A stretch of DNA of 64,000 bases, from assembly GCA_002633005.1 (NCBI GenBank), contig NMRA01000215.1, forward strand, positions 72,690-136,689, read 5' to 3'. Every line of letters starts with the position of its first letter. Position 1 is the first letter of the stretch. A program made the position numbers and the translations under genes. Source of the stretch: Phoronis australis. Its lineage: Eukaryota; Phoronida; Phoronidae. Positions 1 to 9,885 of this stretch are shown piece after piece. The notes beneath the pieces were generated by a model. The model saw nothing but the letters and a program-made list of their open reading frames with translations, had not been told where the DNA came from and did no database searches.

Positions 1-385
1 TCTACACAGTGCAAACCACACTCTAGAGAGACTAAATTCCTCTTAATCTTTAAACTTGTGGAGAACTTGACAGAATAGAATTACTGTCACTAGTCAGGCG
101 TACTGTGCACTAAACAACTGAAGAACTTCGGTATGAACATATGCATGTTGGAAATAAAAATACCTGCATGTACACTTGTGTTAACCATAATAAAAATAAC
201 ATTGAACAGTAGAAACGAAGTACTTCCAAGTGACTCATTCACAAAGAAATGCAATTCAGACATGGCTTTCCAGTAAGGTAATTGAAGTATCTCAAAGTAA
301 CAATTTTTCTCTTTCTTATACAATACAAAAACTTTCCAGAGAACTTGGTCTAAACTGTTGCTACTTTGCTACATAGTCAAAATAC

Positions 386-537
386 CTCAGTATAATAGGT
401 AGGTGGAGGGACAAGAAACTCAACGCCATTCCTCTTGAGCTGTGCCATTGCAGGCACCATGTGATCTGTGTACAGTCCAATGTGTTGAACACCAGCCCCG
501 CCATGAGCCTCAATAAATGTGTCCACTTGATTTGAGC
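386..537 (-). CDS. HPDL: HPDL-like exon 3
   Basis: This exon is 152 nt. The acceptor AG is at 539-538 and the donor GTATT begins at 385. It encodes VDTFIEAHGGAGVQHIGLYT and ends with VPPPTYYTE, a classic HPPD/HPDL signature. The histidine in VQHIGL is the second iron ligand. The exon ends in phase 0, so at least one more exon is needed beyond the left edge. Confidence 0.85.
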
Positions 538-2965
538 CTAGTAAAATTATACTCTATTAGTAGGCTGCATGCAGCATACTTAACATGCATTTGAAACTGT
601 CGATTTGCAGGGCAAAATGAACAGAATGAGATTTGAATTAAAGAATAATCCAGGTGAATATCTAAGACATTAGTCAGGGCTCGACATAACGAGCTGCAGG
701 TCGCATTTGCGACCTGAAATTTGGAAATGCGAGCTGAGATTTTTGTCAGCTCGTATCAAGTCGCAAAATGCGACCTGGAATTTCCAACGAATGCGAGCTG
801 AGTTTTTACATTTCTCAACAGATACCTGGCAAATACAAAGCAGCTCTTGTTAATCCGACCGTTATTTGGTCGCTGCCAAATCCAAGTTCAAAACAACACT
901 AACGGGGACAGCCCTCCCGATGACTTGTAAGCAAGTCGCGTGAACATGGGATATGCAGTATCGATCTTCGACGCGTATCATTGGCTAACTCTTTCGGCCA
1001 CTTTTGTAAATTCCCGGATTCGCCGAAGAAAGTTTCGGGCCACTGCTTAACANNNNNNNNNNNNNNNNNNNNNNNNNNNNNNNNNNNNNNNNNNNNNNNN
1101 NNNNNNNNNNNNNNNNNNNNNNNNNNNNNNNNNNNNNNNNNNNNNNNNNNNNNNNNNNNNNNNNNNNNNNNNNNNNNNNNNNNNNNNNNNNNNNNNNNTT
1201 AGTGGATGATGAATTCTGTAAAAGGTGAAAAATAAATTAATCACCTAATTATATTGAGAAGTTCGTATTATTTTAATAATCGTCTTTACTGTTCGGTTTT
1301 GCTGCATTGTTGTAAAGATTCAAGAAATAGCATTTAATTCACATACAAATAGCTTTGCCTTTCCCATTAACTTAATACCACCTTGCATACGCCAGTAGAA
1401 AATAAGCTACATCTAGTACAAAAATCTTCATTTAAAAAGCTAAGCATAATTTCCTTTCCGACAAATTATCACCATTAGTATTAAAATACTTGCAGTATTT
1501 ATCTGCTTACGGTAAAATCTCAGGACACAAAATAGCCGACAAGTGAAATTTCATTTATAATTTGTTCATAGCACATAAATAGCACCATATAAATGCGAAA
1601 TCGTTGTAAAGATCTATACCATAGCCACCACCAGATAATGATTGTGAGAAATTTCGGGCAGTTACAATGTTAGAAGTCTTTGAATAACAAAAACAGAGAA
1701 ATTTTGACAATAATTTATTGGTCAGATTTTACCGTAATTTCATTTTAACTCACAATTAATGATGAAATTCTCTTACAGTATTTCATCACTTAATAATACC
1801 TTGACCTGGGAGTGCTTCAGCGAGAACAATTTTCAAGGAGTCCTCTGTGTGTGGAAAGTTAAAGCCCGATTCAGCGCACCTCCAGTACTGCATAGCAAGC
1901 AGTCGTAGTCCCACGTCTTGGCCTTGGACAAAAAAGCCATCCTCCGTTTCTTCGCTGTAAATTTAAAGCATTTTTAACAAATAACACAAGTAACCAATTT
2001 TGCAATTTTGTCAACTTTCTGCAACCTTCAAAAATTCTTTATTATATATTACCGGAGAGTCAGTGGGCCAAATTTTCAAAATTGTAATACTTTACAAAAA
2101 AAGCAAAGCCTTTTGGGTTTTGATGATGAACAAATGAGGCAATCTGGGTTGCTTTTAATTCTGTTTTTAATTTAAGTGTCTGAGCCTCAGGTAAATATAC
2201 ATAGTAAATTAAGGCCAATAAAAATAAAGTAAAATCTCCTCTGAAAATAAATCCTCAACAGTAAAATTGGTGTAGTTATACTCACTTATTAATATGAAAA
2301 CGTTCTGTTCCAAAACATTTAGCATACCAGTCCATAACGTCCTCAGAGGTCTGTTTTGGTAGTGCAAATGTTATATGATCTACATGGCTTAACACTTCTG
2401 ATCCAGTTTTATCTACAGATTCTTTACCACTAGGAACGGGTGTGAAGCCAGGTAAAAATTGACCCTGATAATTTTTGTCATCCACCAACGTGTGTATCAC
2501 GTCTCCTACGCATGACTTAACAATAGCGAAGTTTACGTAACCATTTGCATCACGAATCACCGTGGGTTCTTGTAAAATGGTAGCACTCGAAGTTCGACTC
2601 GCTATTCTTTCTACACACTTTTCGACATTTTTGACACGAATGGCGATGTCAAAGACAGAGTCCGATGCAAACAATTGACTTGAGGTAGACAAATATTGCA
2701 GAAAGTGTTCAGAATATAAACAAGCTGTTTGACATTCGCCGGCCGAATCGCGTGCTGAGCTTGAGGTCGGCACGGTCACGTCAGCTACTTTGTGACTGGT
2801 TTCCGTCACTAAGATGCGCAAAATTCCACTTCTTAGAACCCATTGGTTTACATCTTCACTATTCCGCGCAGCAGTCACTTTAAAGTGAAACAATTCTGTG
2901 AACTTTTTGATAACTTTCTTGGCAATCCTCGTGCGAATTCCAACATGATGCAAACACAAGGCCAT
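386..2965 (-). CDS. HPDL: HPDL-like 4-hydroxyphenylpyruvate dioxygenase family protein (3 exons, 3' end missing)
   Basis: Three exons join in frame: 2965-2286, 1954-1800 and 537-386 (329 codons so far), each with GT/AG borders and matching phases. The start is the ATG at 2963-2965 (MALCLHHVGIR). The upstream in-frame GTG is not used because MALC aligns with the family N-terminus. The protein has the two vicinal-oxygen-chelate halves of the HPPD fold. Two of the three Fe(II) ligand histidines are visible: VDHITFAL near residue 205 and GAGVQHIGLYT in exon 3. The EALPGQG and QHIGLYT wording resembles vertebrate HPDL more than true HPD. In that family, HPDL acts on 4-hydroxyphenylpyruvate-type substrates and is mitochondrial in mammals. 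The third ligand (a Glu near the C-terminus) and roughly the last 45-60 residues must lie left of position 1. A true HPD paralogue is the main alternative. Confidence 0.85.
678..812. repeat. GGGCTCGA-type repeat with internal GGTCGCA palindromes
   Basis: The segment starts CAGGGCTCGACATAAC. It then alternates GGTCGCA / TGCGACCTG and ATGCGAGCTGA / CAGCTCG motifs in both orientations, which would form hairpins. A second short sequence with the same CAGGGCTCGA start lies near 53177. It resembles a non-autonomous hAT-like element in layout. No target duplication was identified. Confidence 0.45.
1053..1198. other. Assembly gap (146 N)
   Basis: Run of N between repeat-like sequence and the HPDL intron. 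No coding inference is possible across it. Confidence 0.99.
1800..1954 (-). CDS. HPDL: HPDL-like exon 2
   Basis: This exon is 155 nt. The acceptor AG lies at 1956-1955 and the donor GTATT begins at 1799. It joins exon 1 to make an Asn codon and ends with a split Gly codon. It encodes GLRLLAMQYWRCAESGFNF and the family-typical LAEALPGQG. Confidence 0.8.
2286..2965 (-). CDS. HPDL: HPDL-like exon 1
   Basis: This first coding exon is 680 nt and ends at AA|GTGAG (donor at 2285-2281). It encodes the whole N-terminal half and the start of the catalytic half, including the first metal-ligand motif SHVDHITFAL. The ATG context follows an A-rich leader. No signal peptide is evident. Confidence 0.85.
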
Positions 2966-3516
2966 TTTATTACCTCCTTTTCGAGAGATCACTGTTTCTC
3001 ATCTCCTTAATTGGAGAGTGGTAGTTTTTATGCAACTAGGCGTGCGTTCAGTAGACGCTTGGACCTAGCTAAAACGTAGTAAAAGTCACGTGTTCTCATT
3101 GAAAATGCACGGCAATATCTCACGTAATCTCGCGAAGTCTTGCTTTTTAGCGAGGTCCTAGGGTTACTGAACGGGAGGCTGATACCGTAGATTTTTCGTC
3201 TAATCTAACTAGTCCTGGGTGCACACTCTGAGTTTCCCTATTCGACTTCCTTTTTGCGAATTTTGAATCACTATCCGTTACGTTCTCTCATAGGACGAAG
3301 TCCAAAAGTAGTGTCGGCCCACCCGACTGGGTCAATGATGATCACATGTGTCAGTGCATATGTCAGAAAAGCTTAGTTGCAGGTTGTGGTTTTATTTGAA
3401 AATCGAGTCGGTGGTGTGGTATTTTTTAGTTTTTCATTTAAACAAGGAAAATCCGTCAGAGGTGAGCAAAAATGATGAGGGATTGTTTTGTTTTTCGATC
3501 ACTTGTCAAACAAATC
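2966..3516. promoter_or_regulatory. Possible bidirectional promoter interval
   Basis: This is the 5' flank of the HPDL-like gene and, if real, of the candidate divergent exon at 3517. It contains a CACGTG E-box (in gtcacgtgttc near 3087) and scattered CpG dinucleotides, more than most of the window. No TATA box at a convincing distance was seen. The promoter role is inferred only from position. Confidence 0.25.
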
Positions 3517-3653
3517 ATGGCGTTAGTTCAGCTTAGTTGCGGCTCACGTACGCCGTGCCCGCCGTTCGTGAAACTTTTCAAAAATAACAAACCTTGGCTG
3601 AAATTGACAAGGATGGGTGGTTTTTCTTTAGTCTGTGGGCGCAGTGTCTCAAA
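3517..3653 (+). CDS. Candidate first exon of a divergent, unrecognised gene
   Basis: An ATG in a good context (caaatcATGGcg) opens a 45-codon frame, starting MALVQLSCGSRTPC and ending GGFSLVCGRSVSK, that runs into a consensus donor (AA|GTGAGTAGG at 3654). The peptide is basic, poor in acidic residues and Ser-rich, like a mitochondrial presequence. It lies head-to-head with the HPDL-like gene, about 550 bp from its ATG, which would suit a shared bidirectional promoter. I could not find the next exon and do not recognise a family. It may be chance. Confidence 0.3.
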
Positions 3654-4385
3654 GTGAGTAGGGGAACCACCACAGTGACTTTTGCGTTTTTGTCCATAGT
3701 CGTATACCACAGATACGTACTGGCGCCTCGAAGTCAGTGCGTTGGCAGGTTTGATCTCGGTTTCAAGTGACACCCAGTTCTAGCACAACAACACGTCAGG
3801 AACAATTAAAAAGGTCTGGTTACGCGCTTCTAGAGCTCTTCAAAGTTGTAATTCTGGTCTTATACGAACAGAGAAATCGACTCAGTGCGAAATCACTATA
3901 TAGGCCATGAACAAGCTAGAATTGCAAAAACCTAGTTGGATGACTTTTTTGGACAAAGTTTTTGAAATCTGTAGGAAATTTGCTTTAAAATCTAATGTTG
4001 GCTTATGTCACGCTTTAGCAGGAAGAGTGAAAGTTCTGGCCCAAGGTCAAAGTTTCGCTTTTGAGTTCTTTGCCCCCTACCCCCGGTTTTTTCTTCAGCC
4101 TATACATTCCCAGCAGGAGTGAAAAGGCCAAATACACTGAGACACAACAAAGTTAAGGCAGTCGCATCGATTTCAACTTAAAAACTGTTCATTAACGTGG
4201 CGCTGCTGAGACCCGAGTTAAACGAATGAATTGTTAAAGTTCACATTAAACTGAATTTCTTGTAGGCTATACATCGGGTGGGTACAAAATTCATGAAGCC
4301 TCGAACCCTAGAATTTTATGACAAAAATCGCGGAAACATTTAATCGGTGTCTTCAAAACTTTTTAGACTGAGTCTAAAATAATCG

Positions 4386-4560
4386 TCAATAAAATGCCAC
4401 TGACCTCGCTGAGAGTGTGTGCCTTTTCACGACTGCGGAAGAACAGGCTGGCCACGAATACAATTTGATGCCCCGTTTGCGTCTGCGGACATTCGTCGGA
4501 CGTAAGAAACTCGTGTTCAAACGAAGTGATAATTTCCAGGGTTTTATATTGAATCGGCAA
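4386..4560 (-). other. Weak candidate exon, unknown protein
   Basis: An open minus-strand stretch reads like ordered protein (for example ECPQTQTGHQIVFVASLFF) and ends at a usable donor, GAG|GTCAGT, after KAHTLSE. It has no in-frame ATG and no clear acceptor upstream. A different minus frame just upstream (ATG at 4764-4766, stop near 4563) also looks protein-like, so a frame break is possible. I do not recognise either peptide. Confidence 0.2.
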
Positions 4561-5300
4561 GTTCAACAATTAAAGTAATAAGTTACACAAGGAACCCGAT
4601 CGATCGTCGAGGTCAGCAACTTTCCAGTTTTTGCCTCGTCTAGCTTGACCTTATTACGGTCATTTCCCGGGACCCATGTTCTTGTAACGTCTCCGGCATT
4701 CCCCATCCCGGTGTCAATTGCTCGATCTTGACTCAGTGGTGCAGCATGATCGACCGCTTTATACATGTACGTACAGTCGTCAGTAGAGTGAAAGACATTA
4801 CAAGTTCTTGAGAAAGTATGATATTTAGCTCAGTGCACGAGTTGGATGCAGAACTCGGCATACTGCGTTTGTTGTTGATCGTCGCATTCTGGTAACTCTT
4901 CACAATGAATATTTATTTGCTATGATCGTAACACCAACAACTTTAGTGCATCAGAGATAAAATGTTAATTAAAAATAGATCCGTTGTTGAAAAGAATGTG
5001 AACACTCGTAAAATCTTGTCTGGTTTCTATTCCAAACTAGTCAAAAGCACTTTTGGTAGAATATAAGGAATCAGCGACTTTAAAAGTTGTCATCATTGAT
5101 TGTCCATCTGTTGCAACGTTTTCTGCTTGCTAAAAAAACGCAAAAACGCAGCGATGCGTTTAAAATAACGTCCTTAGCACCGTTTCAGCTACCTCTGGAC
5201 TTACCCACTGTGATAGAAACGGGCCGTTGATACGGCCCGAGGCTAATGACCGCCAGGTAATCTCATGAGATGCCATCCAATCTAGAACAGTTGTGTACTA

Positions 5301-5484
5301 TCATGTTTTGACAGCCACCCATCTGGAATAGACAAACATGCCATAATGAGATTTAATAATAGATGCTTTACCCAATGCCGACGGAGAATCTTCCAACCAT
5401 AAGCCTTGTGCGATACTACTGATTCTAGTTGACGGCATTCGGTATGTTGCTACAGAAACTGGCCACCCGTGGTTATGTGCCCTG
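5301..5484 (-). other. Weak candidate terminal exon, unknown protein
   Basis: On the minus strand a pyrimidine-rich tract ending CCTTTTCACAG precedes an open frame that starts AHNHGWPVSVATYRMP and reaches a stop at 5301-5303 after RWVAVKT. Amino-acid use looks protein-like. No partner exon or family is recognised, and no poly(A) signal is obvious just downstream. It could be a pseudo-exon. Confidence 0.2.
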
Positions 5485-6354
5485 TGAAAAGGACTAAGCG
5501 TAGAAATAGAATAACTACATTCATGGAAGAAATATTCGTTAAAAACATTCGTGTTCACTAGCCTATAGAAAATCTTTTATGATGAAATTGATGTTTTGAA
5601 ATTAGGCCCCTAATAATTTTTGTTTTAAGTAGGTCGGGTATCCGGCTTTGTCCACGTCCGTTGGCATGGAGATGCAATTGATGTGTAGGTAACTGTTTGA
5701 ATCTCAAGGAAAGCGGTCATGAAATCAAAAAGTTGAATCACTATACCCCCCCCCCCCCGGCTCCGTAAACGTGCATTTAGCGTATATTTGCAAACGATTA
5801 GATAACTAGGCCGTCTATATTCGATTGAGCAACGCGTGTTTGACAGGGAGTAATTATCTTGGGTAAACAGAATATGCATAACAACGAACATGCAATACCA
5901 GAATAATTAAGTAAAATCGTTATGCAGTAAGCCTATTTATGATATTCTAATAATTTGTGGAAATGTTGAAAAAATTGGGCAACCGGAAAATACTAAGACG
6001 GACATAAACCTCAGTCTGTTGCGACGGCTCATGACACCCAGACAAAGAACAAAGACTGTTTTAGCAGGTTAAAATCGTGCCTTGTGTTGTCGCCAGTTAT
6101 ACGTCATCGTACCCAGAATGTCTGTCCTTAATTTCAAAAAATTGTCACAGTATGCCGTGTTAAAATGATAACTAAAATGGTAGATGGCATTAGTAGGCTA
6201 TTGATCGCTGAAGATAGTTTTAACCGTGGAGCACTGTCGGAGGAAAGTGGCTCCGAGTTTCAATAGCTTGTGCGTCAGCTACACTTGCGACTTGAAATGG
6301 TATCCTATGCTTTGTAATGAGATCATACTTGGTTAAGTATACTGTAAATTGGAG

Positions 6355-6420
6355 ATTCCCAATACCCCTATTAGCAAAGCTTAGTTCTTGTTGAACTTTG
6401 CTAATAAGAGGATTGGTAAT
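6355..6420. repeat. Near-perfect hairpin
   Basis: Two 25-base arms (6355-6379 and 6396-6420), with about 22 of 25 positions pairing, surround a 16-base loop. The arm sequence includes CTATTAGCAAAG / CTTTGCTAATA. This may be a small fold-back element or a structured transcript. No flanking gene is visible. Confidence 0.55.
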
Positions 6421-7065
6421 AACCGTTTTGTATTAAATATGATATTTTTACCCTTGGAACAAAAATTATCCCCTTAGCGCCCCACCAACTGACCCAGGTC
6501 TCGAAAGTGAATCCATCGGTTATCATGCTTGACGGACCTGAACAGCGTGTACAAAGTGGCTACAAACTCATTTTCCATTACAAGAACAACTGTTGAGACA
6601 ACGTACAGTTATGAAACTAACGTCAAATTTTCCTTAGTCAAATTGGAGGCGATTTCATGACATCGGAAGAACTGATGCTTCGTTATAGGTACGCGTAAGG
6701 CCTACTGATTTCAGGTACGCGTTGATTAACCATTTATCCAGGCTCAATAAGTACGGGCATTATAACGCACAGAAACATACTAGTTTAAAAATCCTTTGGT
6801 GCTTCATGTCTTCTGACAGCGCTGATTCGACAACGCGAGTTCCTTATCCTACAAGACTCTGGCTTTGAGTAATTGTTAGACAGATGAGTACATTTAGATT
6901 TATTTGTCAGGAAAGTAATTTGCGGACTTACTGAAGGTTAACTATGCTTTGACACAATTGCGAAAAATGCTTGATAACTCTATGTGCCACTTGGGCTAAA
7001 AAAATTCTAAAACGTCGTAGATGGGGGTTCTCGTTTTGGTCGATAGATGGCAGTTGCTGGCACCA

Positions 7066-7478
7066 GCACTCCTGGGCCCGGTCTCCGGCAACGGAACTCG
7101 AAATTAGGTTTGGCATTTTCTACTCTACTTTTGGGTGAACTCAAGATAAGTGTCTATTATTCTATGCTCGAGTACACAATAACTTACGTAGATAATTTAT
7201 TGCCCTTAGTTCACAGTTTGTAAACCCAATATTAAAGCAATAAGTTCGAGTTTGAACTCGAAATTTCGAGTTTTTACTCGAGTTAATAGCACGAATATAA
7301 GGGTCTTCAAGGGCAAACTTGAACTAGAAACTCCTATGCATAAACTATAATGTATTCGAGCACAGTCTGATAACCAATTATCTTAAGTTCGCACAAAAGG
7401 AGCAGAGAAATTGCCAAAAATAGTTTTGAGTTCGTTTCGAGTACAAAGATTAGAGACCCGGCCCTGGACAAGAAGACA
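7066..7478. mobile_element. hAT-like MITE, CAGGGCC family, copy 1
   Basis: The ends carry inverted CTGGGCCCGGTCTC and GAGACCCGGCCCTG. The interior holds the family's repeated ACTCGAAATT / AACTCAAGATA motifs. The same family recurs at about 9229-9610 and 54558-54944. The CAGGG-type termini resemble hAT superfamily ends. No clean 8-bp target duplication was found. Confidence 0.55.
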
Positions 7479-7604
7479 GACAACGTGATATTGTTAGCAT
7501 GAAATCTCATACTTGGGACAACACACAATGTGATGCAAATGTTGATCCCCTGTCTATGTTAAATTTATGAGTAAGCTAAAATGCAAGACGTGTATCTGTG
7601 CGTG

Positions 7605-7677
7605 TTTTGTGCGTGTGTGTCTATGTGTGTGTGTGTGTGTGTGTGTGCGTGCGTGCGTGCCTGTGTGCGTGCGTGCT
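7605..7677. repeat. TG/TGCG microsatellite
   Basis: A (TG)n run passes into GTGCGTGC repeats. Simple-sequence repeat, likely polymorphic. Confidence 0.9.
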
Positions 7678-7809
7678 GACCGCTTGAAAGTGGTTTCAGG
7701 ACTGAAGTTACGCGTATGAAAGTGTACTTTTGTTTACATGTTCGTCTGGAGACCTACGTTCCCAATTAGTGTTGCTTATTGAGTACTTCATGAAAATTAA
7801 TATCTTATT

Positions 7810-8276
7810 TATGCAAGACTTTTCAAAAAATTCCAAATTTGACTAACTTGCGAACATCGTATGTCAAAAATGACTGATTGGATTCCCACGAAACTGTCAG
7901 ATACTGTGGTTCGTGCACTGTTCTAGAAATGCTGATAGGAATCGTTTTAAAATGTTCCACTTTTTCATGAGGGGCTACCAAAAATATGACTTTTATGATT
8001 TTAATGAAGAAATAGAAAACTGTTTCTGAGATTTTTATCAAGTGAAATTTGGTTGTGTTATTGATAGTCCTGCATGTTTTGCTACCAATATACGTTTCTT
8101 TTATACTAATTACTAAAACATTGTTACCTGACCCGATTAATGGCAGGTCGGTAATAAGTAAATAGTCAAATTTTGCAACCTTACTGTTTTCAGAAAGTAT
8201 ATGCTTTTGTGGAGTTAACATCTAAATTTTTGTAGGTATTTGGTTAAACACACAGACATGTCGATAAGATCCTAAG
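7810..8276. mobile_element. Dispersed ~0.45-kb MITE (TAGGACC family), copy
   Basis: This segment shares blocks with copies near 18.9, 22.5, 34.9, 41.8, 46.1 and 58.1 kb. The shared blocks are 'ccactttttcatgaggggct', a 'tgacccgattaatggca' block and a terminal 'acatgtcgataagatcct' block. It contains a 132-codon open frame on the minus strand that is only a by-product of AT-rich repeat sequence. Confidence 0.6.
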
Positions 8277-9228
8277 TATATGGAGCGTCTTTTGACTGTT
8301 CACTATGGTTCTACTATTATCAGAACGGAGCTTTAAAATTGGCCATTTTCAACCAATATACGACAAATTTTGAGACGATTTGTCCTTGTTTTCGTCACTG
8401 TCTGTGTGAGTGATATTACATCAGTGAATTCATCTATTATTCATTGCCAAACATTTCGAAAACAGTTCACTCTCAGTAGTCAATAGGTAGTCATTAACAG
8501 ACCAATGTCTTGTCTTCAGGAACGTCTATATAGATTTTAATTATTAAAATAATTTGGCCTAAAACGAGGAATTTGAAAATTAAGCAACGTTAAAACGACG
8601 TTCAGTTCCAAAAAGTTGTTTGAAGCGCGCCAAAAATGTCATGAAGCGCGCATCAAATTTGTAGTTCCAATAGTTTTAGGCAGACTGCTCGTAAACGGAC
8701 AATAATTTCCAAGGTTCAGTGCATTAAGTTTACGACAAATTAATAAAAGCGGCTTGCACACAAGATGACCTCTTCGTTTATCTCAGTTTATTGTATGTAA
8801 AGTCGATTAATACTATTTCAGCTAAATGCATTCCGTATTCATTAGTTACCGGTATTTACGATTGACAAGACAAAACAAATAAAATACGGGTTGTGTCATC
8901 GTCAGGTTATATAAAATTAATAGAGGGTTTCAGTAATATTACATTAAGTGGGCGTGCTCGTGCAGACATGAATTTACACGAAAAGGTGATTCTAAGATTG
9001 CACGACTTAAGCAGAATCACCCGAGGACTCTCGAATGTTCTCTGACTAACTAAGCTCTACATCGGATGCAGTCTAACTCGGTACTGTTCCAGAGGCAAGT
9101 TTCATGTGAGAAAAGCAAGATCACACAAGTCTCCGAGAGATGTCGCTATGCATTACAAACGAAGCAAATAATCACACTTAGTGTCTAGCTCCTCGTGTCT
9201 ACGGAATTGAATTCATCCCAGGACCCTA
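8277..9228. other. Intergenic DNA, nothing firm
   Basis: AT-rich sequence without a supported exon, RNA gene or strong repeat structure. Confidence 0.5.
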
Positions 9229-9610
9229 GGTGTAATCTTTATACTCGAAATCGAAATTATTTTTTGAAATTTTCTATTCTGCTTTTGTGTTAACTCAAGA
9301 TATCTGACTTCTAGTTTGCGCACGAGTACAGTACTGGTTACGTGGAAAACTGCTTAATTAACCATGACTTGCTCTTGATGACCCCAGCATTAAAGCTTCA
9401 AGTTTGAGGCTGAGCTCGAAATCCTGAATTTTTACACGTCTGAGGATTTTTAAAATACGAACTTGTACAAGACATTCATCTACGTACATAATAGTTTACT
9501 TCGAGAACGGAATACCATACAGTTATCTTGAGTTAATAACGAAGTAGAAAGGAAATTTAAAACTATTTTTGAGTTTGATTTCAAGTACAAATATTAGACC
9601 CCGGGCCCTG
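9229..9610. mobile_element. hAT-like MITE, CAGGGCC family, copy 2
   Basis: The left end CCAGGACCCTAGG and the right end CCCCGGGCCCTG are inverted. The interior has AACTCAAGATA and TTTGATTTCAAGTACAAA blocks shared with copies 1 and 3. It sits about 275 bp from the 3' end of the HEPN gene. Confidence 0.6.
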
Positions 9611-9885
9611 AATTATCACACGCATTTAACTTGGAGATTAACGTTTTCCGTACAAATGCGAACTTCAGTAACACTTCAAACTGGACAACGATTGCCTTAA
9701 GAGTGAAACTTGGGCATGCGCAGATAATGTTCACCTCCAAATTGAAATTTGAGGCTACGTGATGTGTTCCGAATACTTCGCACGCACACATACATGCACT
9801 TTTGCTAAAACTCTTGATAACACATCTACACAAAACTCTTTCAATGAGTGGAAATTTTCAACATGGCTATTAACACAGTTCAGTT

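Noticed and set aside
7823-8221. 132-codon minus-strand open frame
   Set aside because: It lies wholly in a dispersed MITE copy. Other copies have stops in this frame.
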